Positions 1-8,266 are shown, counted from the first letter of the stretch. The stretch: 64,000 nt of DNA from Aquirhabdus sp. (GCA_030149815.1 JASLHI010000015.1:1-64000), one strand, 5' to 3'. Notes: generated from the sequence alone by a model not told the origin. Program-made: numbers and translations.

Positions 1-728
1 GATTCATCGCCAAGGACAATGACTGACAATACTGACGCGAGTCCAAACGCCGCAGCAATTCGATAGCTGCGTTTGGCAAACTCAACGTTAATGCCTTTCA
101 TTAAGTACCATGATGAAATAGCCAGCACAAAAACTGACGCACATGCATAGCCAGCAGAAACGGTATGAACAAATTTTGCCTGAGCATCGGGGTTAAAAAT
201 TAATGCCCAGAAGTCACTCATTTCCATACGCATCGTGACATAGTTGAATTCTGAGCCGACTGGATTTTGCATCCAGCCATTAGCGATGAGAATCCATAAT
301 GCAGAAAGATTAGTACCGATTGCCATGAGCATCGTAACGAGAAGATGCTGCACGCGAGACAAGCGATCCCAACCAAAAAAGAATAGTCCGATAAAGGTTG
401 ATTCCAGAAAGAATGCCATCAGACCTTCAATTGCCAGCGGCGCGCCAAAAATGTCACCAACATAGTGAGAGTAGTAAGCCCAGTTGGTGCCGAATTGGAA
501 CTCCATCGTGATGCCTGTGGTGACACCCAAAGCAAAGTTAATTCCGAACAACTTCCCCCAAAAGCGAGTCATGTCCTTGTAGATCATTTTGCCTGTCATG
601 ACATAGATGCTTTCCATAATGAGAAGAATCCACACCATGCCCAAGGTTAATGGGACGAACAAAAAATGGTAAAGGGCTGTCACAGCAAATTGTAGCCGAG
701 ACAGATCAACCAGATGTTCACTGATCAT
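1..728 (-). CDS. cydA: Cytochrome bd ubiquinol oxidase subunit I, 3' part cut by window edge
   Basis: Inner-membrane quinol oxidase subunit that reduces O2 to water with high affinity. The first 242 residues are visible and the gene runs off the left end. His21 in the TALYHFLF stretch corresponds to the haem b595 ligand (E. coli His19). His188 in KFVHTVSAGY corresponds to E. coli His186. The acidic helix EGLMAFFLES (101-110) carries the two conserved glutamates. Several hydrophobic membrane helices are visible. The ATG at 728 follows the cydP stop by 48 bases, so cydP and cydA are probably co-transcribed, with cydB expected beyond the window. The family match is clear from conserved residues. 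Confidence 0.97.
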   Translation of the reverse strand, partial: MISEHLVDLSRLQFAVTALYHFLFVPLTLGMVWILLIMESIYVMTGKMIYKDMTRFWGKLFGINFALGVTTGITMEFQFGTNWAYYSHYVGDIFGAPLAIEGLMAFFLESTFIGLFFFGWDRLSRVQHLLVTMLMAIGTNLSALWILIANGWMQNPVGSEFNYVTMRMEMSDFWALIFNPDAQAKFVHTVSAGYACASVFVLAISSWYLMKGINVEFAKRSYRIAAAFGLASVLSVIVLGDE

Positions 729-776
729 TACACGCTCCTTAAGCATTCAGATGAATGCGATTTTTCATAAAAAAAA

Positions 777-935
777 TTAATGTGATGTAGACAGCATATG
801 TGCAGCGGCAGATGATGCATCGACTTTGACAGCGTGATCAGCAATCCAAAAATACCAAATGCCATACAGTAGAATGAGTTTGATGATTAAGACCAACACG
901 ATATCTTTCACCAGTTTTCGATCATTGGCTTTCAT
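777..935 (-). CDS. cydP: CydP-type small subunit of cytochrome bd oxidase (52 aa)
   Basis: A 52-residue protein starting MKANDRKLVKDIVLVLIIKL with one membrane helix (about residues 11-31) and a soluble tail ending in SH. The charged N-terminus with K-x-x-x-DIVLVL-x-IKL-x-LLYG-x-W matches what I know of CydP, a putative small cytochrome oxidase subunit encoded beside cydAB in proteobacteria. It lies 48 bases upstream of cydA on the same strand and is preceded by a G-rich stretch that could act as ribosome binding site. It is distinct in sequence from CydX. Its exact role, probably assembly or stability of the oxidase, is inferred from family and position. Confidence 0.85.
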   Translation of the reverse strand: MKANDRKLVKDIVLVLIIKLILLYGIWYFWIADHAVKVDASSAAAHMLSTSH

Positions 936-962
936 GAAATAGCCCCCGTTTACTGGATGTAT

Positions 963-978
963 ATCAATTATTATGCCA
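963..978 (-). promoter_or_regulatory. Candidate sigma-54 (-24/-12) promoter for cydP-cydA
   Basis: The minus strand reads TGGCATAATAATTGAT. This fits the RpoN pattern TGGCAC-N5-TTGC with the correct GG-N10-G spacing, but the -12 element is GA rather than GC. Transcription would start about 12 bases further on, roughly 15-20 bases before the cydP ATG. The divergent neighbour encodes a sigma-54 activator, which makes the assignment more plausible. It is a by-eye match only. Confidence 0.5.
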
Positions 979-1052
979 ATCAGTAATATTTTGTTAATGA
1001 CTTGAAATTTATTGAAAAAATATAAAATTGTGATTTAATTGATTAAATATAA

Positions 1053-1112
1053 CTGTCGAAAATGACAGGAGGCATGACATAATTGTCATGCTAAAAAAGG
1101 TTATGATGTCAT
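1053..1112. promoter_or_regulatory. Clustered ATGACA/TGTCAT palindromes, candidate activator binding sites
   Basis: Four copies of the hexamer ATGACA or its complement occur at 1062-1067, 1074-1079, 1084-1089 and 1107-1112. They form a perfect dyad GCATGACATAATTGTCATGC (1072-1091, 8-base arms and 4-base centre), a second dyad CTGTC-N6-GACAG (1053-1068) and a short one ATGA-TG-TCAT (1103-1112). They lie about 75-135 bases upstream of the -24 element for cydP and just upstream of the activator's own ATG. This is the usual position for enhancer sites of a sigma-54 activator. Function is inferred. Confidence 0.5.
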
Positions 1113-1143
1113 ATCCCCGATATGATTGATCTGAGGTAAGGAA

Positions 1144-2469
1144 ATGGCCGTTCTGGATGCACTGCGCTCCTTGATAGAAGGAATGCCAGAGCCTGTTTTA
1201 TTATTTGATGCAGATTTTCATATCTTGGGCGTCAATGATGCTTATGTGCGGACATTTGATGAGCAGCCCGATGCGATGGTCGGTCAAAAGTGCCATCAGG
1301 TTTTGCATCAGATTGATCATCCTTGTGGTACAGCGCAACATCCTTGTCCGCTGCAAATCGCACAGCGTACAGGTGCACGTGTTGAAGAAATTCGTAACCA
1401 GTGTAGTCGCCAAGGCGCAAGGCGAGTACGTGTGGAGCTCATTCCGATTACACCTGATGAATCAGGTCAACAATATTTTCTGAATCGGATTCATCAACTT
1501 GAAACGGCTCGCGATTTTGCAAAATCCGAGCTTGTGGGCGAATCAGCCGCATTTAAGAACATGATGAACTTGGTGGAACGAGTTGCTCGTTCTAGCACGA
1601 CTGTGCTGTTGCTGGGTGAGTCAGGCACTGGTAAAGAACTCGTTGCTCGTGCAATACATGATGCGAGTGCGCGTCATGATAAAGGCTTTGTCGCGATTGA
1701 TTGCTCAGGCTTGCCAGAGACTTTGTTTGAGAGTGAGTTATTTGGTCATGAGCGCGGAGCGTTTACTGGCGCAACCAGTGCCCGTGCAGGGCTGCTTGAA
1801 ACTGCCCATGGCGGTACATTGTTTATCGACGAAGTCGGAGATATTCCTTTAGGTCTGCAAGTTAAACTACTCCGTTTCTTAGAAACAGGAACTTATCGTC
1901 GATTGGGTTCAACGACAACTCGGCATGCCGATGTACGGATCATTTCTGCGACGCATCAACCGTTATTGGATCGGGTGAAACAGCAGTTGTTTCGTCAGGA
2001 TCTTTATTATCGTCTCAGCACATTTCCAATCCAATTACCAAATTTAAAGGCACGGATTGATGATATCCCGATTTTGGTGACGACGTTATTGCAACGTATT
2101 TCTTTACGTGAACAGCATGTGTTTAACATTGATCAAGAAGCGATTCGGTATTTAAAGACTCTTGATCTTAAAGGGAATATTCGTGAGCTGCGCAATGTAT
2201 TGGAGCGCGCAGTTGTCTTGGCGTCCTCATCGTTGATTAAGATACAGGACATTCAGCATGCTTTGGCACTCGAAAGTACTAATACTGATTTTCAAACGCC
2301 TTTTGAACATTTACCAATCCCACAAGATACCACTAAGCCACTGAAAGCTTTGGAAGATGATCTGTTGCTGAATTTGCTCAATAACCACCGTGGGAATAAA
2401 AGACAACTTGCGGAAGCACTTGGAATTAGCGAACGGACACTTTATCGCCGATTAAATAAACTTGCCTAA
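1144..2469 (+). CDS. Sigma-54-dependent transcriptional activator with Cys/His-rich PAS sensor
   Basis: NtrC-class enhancer-binding protein of 441 residues. An N-terminal PAS domain (about 5-115) carries a cluster Cys50, His51, His55, His59, Cys61, His66 and Cys68, plus Cys87. The AAA+ domain follows with Walker A GESGTGKE (158-165), the sigma-54 contact loop GAFTGA (205-210) and Walker B FIDE (227-230). The C-terminus is a Fis-type helix-turn-helix (GNKRQLAEALGISERTLYRR). There is no receiver domain, so sensing is likely direct through PAS. A purine-rich site (aggtaagga) precedes the ATG. It is divergent from cydP-cydA and probably controls them. Redox, metal or haem sensing by the Cys/His cluster is an inference. 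Confidence 0.9.
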   Translation: MAVLDALRSLIEGMPEPVLLFDADFHILGVNDAYVRTFDEQPDAMVGQKCHQVLHQIDHPCGTAQHPCPLQIAQRTGARVEEIRNQCSRQGARRVRVELIPITPDESGQQYFLNRIHQLETARDFAKSELVGESAAFKNMMNLVERVARSSTTVLLLGESGTGKELVARAIHDASARHDKGFVAIDCSGLPETLFESELFGHERGAFTGATSARAGLLETAHGGTLFIDEVGDIPLGLQVKLLRFLETGTYRRLGSTTTRHADVRIISATHQPLLDRVKQQLFRQDLYYRLSTFPIQLPNLKARIDDIPILVTTLLQRISLREQHVFNIDQEAIRYLKTLDLKGNIRELRNVLERAVVLASSSLIKIQDIQHALALESTNTDFQTPFEHLPIPQDTTKPLKALEDDLLLNLLNNHRGNKRQLAEALGISERTLYRRLNKLA

Positions 2470-2665
2470 GACTTGTTTAAGAAGAGTTTTTAAAACAGGT
2501 CTGGGCGTCGATTTTCTTTATATTTTCTCCATATTTTTACTCAACACTACCCAATAAACCGTCATTTATGTAAAAACACACACAAAACCGCAGTGGAATA
2601 CGAAGCCGATACGCGTCAAAATACAAACATTCATAGAGATACTTGAATAAATTGGGGAAATTACG

Positions 2666-3379
2666 ATGAGTCGCTCTTTTGGCGTATTAGCAGTATCTGT
2701 TGCGTTGAGTTTAGGTGTTGCCATGCCTATGGTTGCAAATGCTGCATCCACTGGGCAAATGACAACACAAGTTGCAGCAACAGAAGCGCAAGCGACAGCC
2801 AAGCTCAATAGTTTATTGGGAAAAATCAGTAGTCTACAAGCTAACTTTAACCAAACAACCAAAGCAACGGCATCGACTAAACCTGCATTACAAAAACAAG
2901 GCTTGAGATCCAGTCATCTGGGTCAGACTTTTAGTGGCGTCATGCAAGTGAAGCGTCAAGGTTTATTCCGTTGGGAAACGACCAGTCCCATGAAGCAACT
3001 GATTGTGACGAGCGGTAAAATCGTATGGATTTATGATCCTGATTTGCAACAGGCGACGCGTCAGACTCTGGATGAACAGATGAGTAATACGCCAGCGTTA
3101 TTGCTTTCTGGAAATGCGGCTCAGATCATGAAGTCGTATAAAGTCACTCAACCGAATAGTGCAATTCCATATTTTGTACTGTATCCACGTGCCAAAGATG
3201 GTGTATTTGAAAGTTTAGCGATTCGTTTCGATGCGAATGCTCCTGCGCAAATGGTGTTGTCAGATTCATTGGGACAACAGACTACGGTGAATTTCACGGA
3301 TATTAAGATGAACCCTGAAATTGCTCGTAGTCAGTTTGAGTTTGTGCCACCTAAAGGTGCAGATGTGATTGATCAGTAA
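2666..3379 (+). CDS. lolA: Outer-membrane lipoprotein carrier protein LolA
   Basis: Periplasmic chaperone that takes lipoproteins from LolCDE to LolB. The 237-residue product has a signal peptide (about 1-27, ending VANAA). The mature part shows the LolA pattern: LGKISSLQANFNQTT, then FSGVMQVKRQGLFRWETTSP, then GKIVWIYDPDLQQATRQTL. The FRWE segment holds the conserved arginine region. It is a little longer than the usual 200 or so residues because of an inserted A/T/Q/K-rich stretch after the signal peptide. A GGGGAAATT site precedes the ATG. It stands alone between the regulator gene and the convergent Hint gene. Confidence 0.93.
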   Translation: MSRSFGVLAVSVALSLGVAMPMVANAASTGQMTTQVAATEAQATAKLNSLLGKISSLQANFNQTTKATASTKPALQKQGLRSSHLGQTFSGVMQVKRQGLFRWETTSPMKQLIVTSGKIVWIYDPDLQQATRQTLDEQMSNTPALLLSGNAAQIMKSYKVTQPNSAIPYFVLYPRAKDGVFESLAIRFDANAPAQMVLSDSLGQQTTVNFTDIKMNPEIARSQFEFVPPKGADVIDQ

Positions 3380-3390
3380 TGCTTTTTCTT

Positions 3391-3463
3391 TGAAGTCTTC
3401 CCCTTCAAGGGGGAGATTTAGTGGAGGGATGGTTTTGATTGCCCTTTATTTTAAAACCCATCC
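3391..3463. repeat. Intergenic inverted-repeat element after lolA
   Basis: It contains a short hairpin CCCCTTCAAGGGGG and a larger one with arms GGGATGGTTTT (3426-3436) and AAAACCCATCC (3453-3463). The left part (gaagtcttccc, then agattta) and the aaaacc-atcc part recur at about 49190-49330 near ybaK, so this is a dispersed element rather than a unique terminator. It may still end transcription of lolA and of the convergent Hint gene. Confidence 0.6.
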
Positions 3464-4140
3464 TACTCGCTAAGTTTGAGCGTCTGAGTAAATACTGGCT
3501 CACTCTGATTCTTGTTGTGTACCCAGACCCCAAACACTCCCACGAAATAAGTGTGGAAGTCTTCAACCTCGATGTTGTAAACAATAGCCGAACCTGTATC
3601 CTGTTCGACCGACACCACTTCAGCTTGCCACCTCTTACCACTGAGTATCATGTCTTCGGTCTTTTGACCAACAGGCCGATCACAGTCATCGGTTCCCAAT
3701 GGGTCACAAATCTCCAGCATTTGTCCAGGTTGCAACTTATGTGCAGGCACCCAGCCAATACCATTGACCCAGAAAGGATGTTCGGGCGTGGCTTCAAACC
3801 CATCCTGCTTCCCTTCGGCAGTAACGATTTTGATTTTGTAAGTCGGCAGCAAAGGAGCATCCCAATTTTCTCTGCGGTGCTCGAATTTCTTGGTCACCCG
3901 CTTGTAGGCCTGCTCGCCGGTCTTTTCGCACCGCGACAACACCAAGGTTCCAACGCCAATACGATCAATCTCGACCACCATGCCACCGTTCGTCATCACG
4001 TAAGTATCTATGGGGAAGCAGGTAGGAGCAGAAGTATCACGTTCGGCCTTTCTCGATGCAAACCCCACAGCATCTGATACATCACAGCCTGTGTTGTTCA
4101 CCCAAACCGCTCCATTCCTAACATATACATCAGTATTCAT
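3463..4140 (-). CDS. Orphan Hint (pretoxin/intein-like autoprocessing) domain protein
   Basis: A 225-residue protein consisting almost wholly of a Hint fold of the type found just before the toxin of polymorphic toxins. Visible elements are the nucleophile Cys41 in CFPIDTYVMTNGG, block B TPEHPFWVNG (118-127), WVPAHKLQPGQ, and the closing VEDFHTYFVGVFGVWVHN (192-209). Only 16 residues follow the VHN, so no toxin domain is present. A TTG lies six bases upstream, but the ATG at 4140 has GGAAG at good spacing. Base composition is more G+C-rich than the neighbours, suggesting transfer. It is probably a remnant or a mobile cassette of a larger secreted protein. Activity is unknown. Confidence 0.8.
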   Translation of the reverse strand: MNTDVYVRNGAVWVNNTGCDVSDAVGFASRKAERDTSAPTCFPIDTYVMTNGGMVVEIDRIGVGTLVLSRCEKTGEQAYKRVTKKFEHRRENWDAPLLPTYKIKIVTAEGKQDGFEATPEHPFWVNGIGWVPAHKLQPGQMLEICDPLGTDDCDRPVGQKTEDMILSGKRWQAEVVSVEQDTGSAIVYNIEVEDFHTYFVGVFGVWVHNKNQSEPVFTQTLKLSE

Positions 4141-4258
4141 AATCAACTTCCAAATATTTTAATGGCCAATCATGTGAATGCTAATTCATGACATTCCAAG
4201 AAGTTCCCCTCTTTAGAGAAAAATGCTCGACGTATATGTATTGAGGAAAAATTTGAAC

Positions 4259-5020
4259 TTACTTACTCAACAAACCATTAATCCAATGATTGAGGCGATC
4301 TGGGGCTAAACCAGAGATGGTGTAGAGTAGGCGAGTGGAAAGACCTACAGGTGTATGAGTTGCAGGCGACTTTTCATTGGCAACATGGAAAATTGTTTGT
4401 GCGACATCTTTAGGTGTTAAGCGTGCGCCCATTTTTTTGAAGCTCGCAGCATTCATATCTGTGACCATTGCCGTTTTTACAAATAAAGGCATGATGTCTA
4501 ATACGCGAATTCCCTGAACTTTCCATTCATTATCCAGTGCTTCAGTTAGGCCGCGAATTGCAAACTTGCTGGCTGAATAAGTCGCGATATCAGGTTGACC
4601 GTAGATTGCTGATGCTGAGGATAAGTTGATGACGCGCGAGTTTGGTGTAGTTTGTAAATAAGGAAATGCACTGTGGCAGCCATTGATGACGCCTTGTACA
4701 TTGATATCAATAATTTGTTGATGTTGTTGTATTTTAATGTTTTGGAATGCACCAGAGTGAAGAACGCCAGCGTTATTAATTAATAAATCAAGACGTGATT
4801 TTTGATCAAAGAAATCTGCTAACGATTTCTTCCAACCATCAACATCAGTGACATCCAGTTTGCCGTAAATGGCTTGTTTATGACCAATTTCTTCAGCAAG
4901 ACGTTGGACAGCTGCTTCGTCACGATCATATAAGCCGACAAACCAGCCTTTTTTTGCAAAAAGACGTGCGGTTTCTTGTCCAATTCCAGCGCCCGCGCCA
5001 GTGATAAATACGCATTTCAT
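4259..5020 (-). CDS. Short-chain dehydrogenase/reductase (SDR)
   Basis: Classical SDR of 253 residues with the nucleotide-binding TGAGAGIG (7-14), NNAG near residue 86, and the active site SSAS...YSASK. The acidic LYDRD after the second strand favours NAD or leaves specificity open. The substrate cannot be told from the sequence. The C-terminal part (LLYTISGLAPDRLNHWINGLL) is hydrophobic and may lie at the membrane, as in many Acinetobacter-type SDRs. It is encoded on the same strand as the exporter gene upstream, with 49 bases between them. Confidence 0.85.
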   Translation of the reverse strand: MKCVFITGAGAGIGQETARLFAKKGWFVGLYDRDEAAVQRLAEEIGHKQAIYGKLDVTDVDGWKKSLADFFDQKSRLDLLINNAGVLHSGAFQNIKIQQHQQIIDINVQGVINGCHSAFPYLQTTPNSRVINLSSASAIYGQPDIATYSASKFAIRGLTEALDNEWKVQGIRVLDIMPLFVKTAMVTDMNAASFKKMGARLTPKDVAQTIFHVANEKSPATHTPVGLSTRLLYTISGLAPDRLNHWINGLLSK

Positions 5021-5069
5021 TGCCGAATATTCCTTGGTCGATTTAAACGATTCTTTCGTTCAATATTTA

Positions 5070-6362
5070 TTAAGTTGGCGCAATTATACGTGTTACGAGA
5101 AGCTGGTCAATTTTATAGTGATCAATATCGACCACTTCAAATTTAAACCCCGCAAATTCAACAAAATCGGTGCGTTTTGGAATTTTGCGCAGCATATACA
5201 TGATGAAGCCTGCGATGGTTTCATAGTTTTCCTCATCAGGGAAAAGTTCTAGCCCCAGTGCGTGTTTAACATCACCAATTGGTGTGACGCCATCAATTAA
5301 CCATGAGTTTTCATCGCGTTGAATGACTTGTTCTTCTTGTTGACTGACTAAATCGCCCATGACTGTGCTCATGACATCATTTAGTGTAATGACACCGACA
5401 ACCAAGGCGTATTCGTTAATGACGGCAGCAAAGTCTTCTCGGGTTGTTTTAAATCGAGCGAGTAATTCGGATAGTGTCAGTGAATCAGGAATCATCAATA
5501 CGTTACGAATATTAGATTCATAAATTTGCGCAAGCGGTTGATTGTTAATCATTCGAAGCAGGATGTCTTTGGTGTCGACATAGCCTACAACCGTATCAAT
5601 GGTTTGATCACAGACGAGGAACTTTGAATGAGGATGTGCGGCAATTTTTTGTTTGAGGCTGTCGCTGTTTTCTTTTAACGTGAAGTAGACAATGCTTTCG
5701 CGTGAAGTCATTGAGGATGGAACAGTACGGGATTCGAGTTCAAACACATTTTCAATCAAATGAAATTCTTGTTTATCAATCGCCCCTGTTTGTGCGCCAG
5801 CATCCACCATCGCATAAATATCGTCATAGGTAATGGCATCATTGCGGATCGTGGAAATATTCAATAATTTGAATAGACTATTTGCTGCACCATTGATGAG
5901 GAAAATCAGCGGAGTACAGATTCTAATAAAAAATAATAACGGCTTAACCAATCGAATCGATACTTGTTCGGGTGCTGTCATGGCTATGCGTTTAGGCATG
6001 AGATCAGCAAATAGAATAAATAGTGTCGTGACAATAATGAATGAAATGAAAAAGCTCATTGAACCGAGCATCTCACCGTTGTACACATGGCTAATCATGG
6101 CTTGAATGGAAGGCGTGAGCGTCGCTTGTCCAAAAATACCGCCTAAAATGGCGATGGCATTTAAGCCGATTTGAGTTGCGGCAAAGAAGTTGCCTGCTTG
6201 ATCTTGAATAGTGAGGACTTTTTGTGCGTTCAGTTTGCCTTCAGCAAGTAGAAGCTGAAGTTTGATTTTGCGCGCGGCAGCGATGGAAATTTCAGACATG
6301 GATAGAAACGCACTACATGCCACTAACATCCCAATGACCAAAAAATTACTGAGCAAGCTCAC
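5070..6362 (-). CDS. paeA: CNNM/HlyC-CorC family transporter, PaeA (YtfL) type
   Basis: Inner-membrane protein of 430 residues with an N-terminal DUF21 membrane domain (about 1-190, four hydrophobic segments), a pair of CBS domains (about 200-335) and a C-terminal CorC/HlyC domain (about 345-430, ending RIDQLLVTRI). Stretches such as FLSMSEISIAAARKIKL, VFELESRTVPSSMT and HPHSKFLVC are very close to my recollection of E. coli YtfL/PaeA, which is implicated in cadaverine/putrescine export. The length agrees with that protein. Divergent from the helicase gene with about 190 bases between. Substrate is inferred from the family only. Confidence 0.88.
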   Translation of the reverse strand: MSLLSNFLVIGMLVACSAFLSMSEISIAAARKIKLQLLLAEGKLNAQKVLTIQDQAGNFFAATQIGLNAIAILGGIFGQATLTPSIQAMISHVYNGEMLGSMSFFISFIIVTTLFILFADLMPKRIAMTAPEQVSIRLVKPLLFFIRICTPLIFLINGAANSLFKLLNISTIRNDAITYDDIYAMVDAGAQTGAIDKQEFHLIENVFELESRTVPSSMTSRESIVYFTLKENSDSLKQKIAAHPHSKFLVCDQTIDTVVGYVDTKDILLRMINNQPLAQIYESNIRNVLMIPDSLTLSELLARFKTTREDFAAVINEYALVVGVITLNDVMSTVMGDLVSQQEEQVIQRDENSWLIDGVTPIGDVKHALGLELFPDEENYETIAGFIMYMLRKIPKRTDFVEFAGFKFEVVDIDHYKIDQLLVTRIIAPT

Positions 6363-6555
6363 AAGAAGTACCTTTTATTGATCCAATTTAATCATTCATT
6401 ATTCTAATGATTTGTGATGACACTACAAATCACACAGCGAAAGAAACACTGCTGCCACCTGAGTATATACTACGAACAATGACTTTGCCGAAGCTGTTAT
6501 AATGATGCTCAAATTGTATTCACACCGTTTTGATCTGTGATGCAATCACGCCTTA

Positions 6556-8028
6556 ATGAATGAGCCTCTTATGTCCCACGCGGTAAACTCGGATTCAACT
6601 AAAAACGTTGCGTCAACTTCTAAATCCCCAGATTCTTTGCAAAAACAACCTGTAAGTACTCCCACATTTGCGCAACTCGGTCTGTCGCCGAAGATTGTCC
6701 GTGCGCTAGAAGCGCAAGGTTATACTTCACCAACGCCGATTCAAGCTGAAGCGATTCCTACGGTCATTGCAGGTCGCGACTTATTGGCTGCGGCACAAAC
6801 GGGAACAGGAAAAACCGCTGGTTTTACCTTGCCAATTCTTGAGCTGCTATCACGTATTGATTTTTCACGGGTGAATCATAAAGCGAAGATTCGCACATTG
6901 ATTTTGACCCCGACGCGCGAACTCGCATCACAAGTTGAAGAAAGTGTGCGTACCTATGGTCAGCATATCGATGTGAAGTCGATGGTGATGTTTGGCGGGG
7001 TGAATATCAATCCGCAGAAAGAGCGACTGAATCGCCGCGTCGATATTTTGGTCGCAACGCCTGGGCGTTTGCTGGATCATATTGGACAGAAAACGATTGA
7101 TTTATCAGGCGTGGATACGCTGGTTTTAGACGAAGCAGATCGTATGTTGGATATGGGTTTTATTCGTGATATTCGTCGAATTTTGCCGCTACTCCCTAAA
7201 GAGCGTCAGAACTTATTGTTTTCTGCTACATTTTCAGAGGAAATCAAAACGCTTGCGGCTGGGATTTTGAACGATCCTATACATATTGAAGTGGCAAAAC
7301 AAAACGCGCCAGCTGAGTTGGTCAGCCAAGTCATTCATCCTGTAGATCGTGAACGTAAGCGTGCGCTGCTTGAGCATTTGATTACCACGAACCGTTGGGA
7401 ACAGGTGCTGGTTTTTGCACGTACTAAACATGGTTCAAATCGTTTGGCGGAGCAATTGGATAATAGTGGCATTCCAGCCATGGCGATTCATGGTAATAAA
7501 AGCCAAGCGGCGCGTGAACGTGCCTTAAGTGAATTTAAGGCAGGTCGTCTGCGTGTGTTGGTTGCAACTGATATTGCGGCGCGTGGGATTGATATCGATC
7601 AATTGCCTCATGTGGTGAACTATGAGTTGCCAACAACGCCAGAAGATTACGTGCATCGTATTGGGCGGACGGGTCGCGCAGGCATGTCGGGTGAGGCGTG
7701 TTCGCTGGTGTGTATTGACGAGTTGCGATTGCTTGCGAATATTGAAAAGCTGATGAAGCGTAAACTTGAACAGCGCGTGATTAAAGGCTTTGAAGTCGAT
7801 CCACGCATCAAAGCTGAACCACTGCGTAAACCTCAGGAAGCGCGTACACCGCGAAATCGAAATGGTGCGGCAGGTAAGCCGAATAAACCAAATGGTAGCG
7901 GGCAGAAACCTGCTTCTGCTGGGAAGAAGCCAAGCCAGAAGCCGCAAAGCCCAAAGCCACAAGGCAATCCAAACCATTCAGGCCATGCCAATCATGCAGG
8001 ACAGCGTCGTCGGAGTTCTGGGAGTTGA
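6556..8028 (+). CDS. rhlE: DEAD-box ATP-dependent RNA helicase, RhlE type
   Basis: RNA helicase of 490 residues acting in ribosome assembly or RNA turnover. The motifs in order are Q motif (PTPIQAEAIP), Walker A AAQTGTGKT, PTRELA, TPGRL, DEADRMLDMGF, SAT, then in the second RecA domain ARGIDI and HRIGRTGRAG. A basic, Gly/Pro/Lys/Asn-rich tail (about 410-490) is typical of RhlE proteins. The first ATG is at 6556 and a second in-frame ATG is at 6571. Neither has a strong ribosome binding site, so the start is uncertain by five codons. Confidence 0.93.
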   Translation: MNEPLMSHAVNSDSTKNVASTSKSPDSLQKQPVSTPTFAQLGLSPKIVRALEAQGYTSPTPIQAEAIPTVIAGRDLLAAAQTGTGKTAGFTLPILELLSRIDFSRVNHKAKIRTLILTPTRELASQVEESVRTYGQHIDVKSMVMFGGVNINPQKERLNRRVDILVATPGRLLDHIGQKTIDLSGVDTLVLDEADRMLDMGFIRDIRRILPLLPKERQNLLFSATFSEEIKTLAAGILNDPIHIEVAKQNAPAELVSQVIHPVDRERKRALLEHLITTNRWEQVLVFARTKHGSNRLAEQLDNSGIPAMAIHGNKSQAARERALSEFKAGRLRVLVATDIAARGIDIDQLPHVVNYELPTTPEDYVHRIGRTGRAGMSGEACSLVCIDELRLLANIEKLMKRKLEQRVIKGFEVDPRIKAEPLRKPQEARTPRNRNGAAGKPNKPNGSGQKPASAGKKPSQKPQSPKPQGNPNHSGHANHAGQRRRSSGS

Positions 8029-8054
8029 TTGGTTTTTAGGGCATCGTCGATTTA

Positions 8055-8142
8055 ATATAGGGGCGCACCCTTGTGGTCGCCCTAATCAAATTCCAAAATA
8101 ATGTTCAAAAAGGGCAGCCACAAGGGCGGCCCCTACAATATT
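8055..8142. repeat. REP-like inverted repeat (family ending cccctacaatatt)
   Basis: The left arm (8055-8083, ataggggcgcacccttgtgg...) and right arm (8111-8142) are imperfect reverse complements of each other. The right arm ends in cccctacaatatt. The same ending occurs at 51470-51479 and, as ccctacgatatt, at 61799-61810. It lies between the helicase gene and serS and could form a long RNA hairpin. Confidence 0.7.
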
Positions 8143-8266
8143 GATTTTGAATTTATGAGTTTTTAACCCACGCTAATCTCTACCCATCTAGACCTAAACC
8201 CCTTACACTATCGACCATTCGTTTATTCAAAATTTTTAAAGCCATTAGCACTATCACGGACAAAAA

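Noticed and set aside
2470..2520. Terminator after the sigma-54 activator gene
   Set aside because: The arms gacttgttt and aaaacaggtc pair imperfectly with a long loop. Too weak to claim.
3439..4077. A 212-codon open frame antisense to the Hint gene
   Set aside because: Its protein has no recognisable domain and it lies opposite a gene with clear Hint motifs and a good ribosome site. It is a by-product of the G+C-richer composition there.
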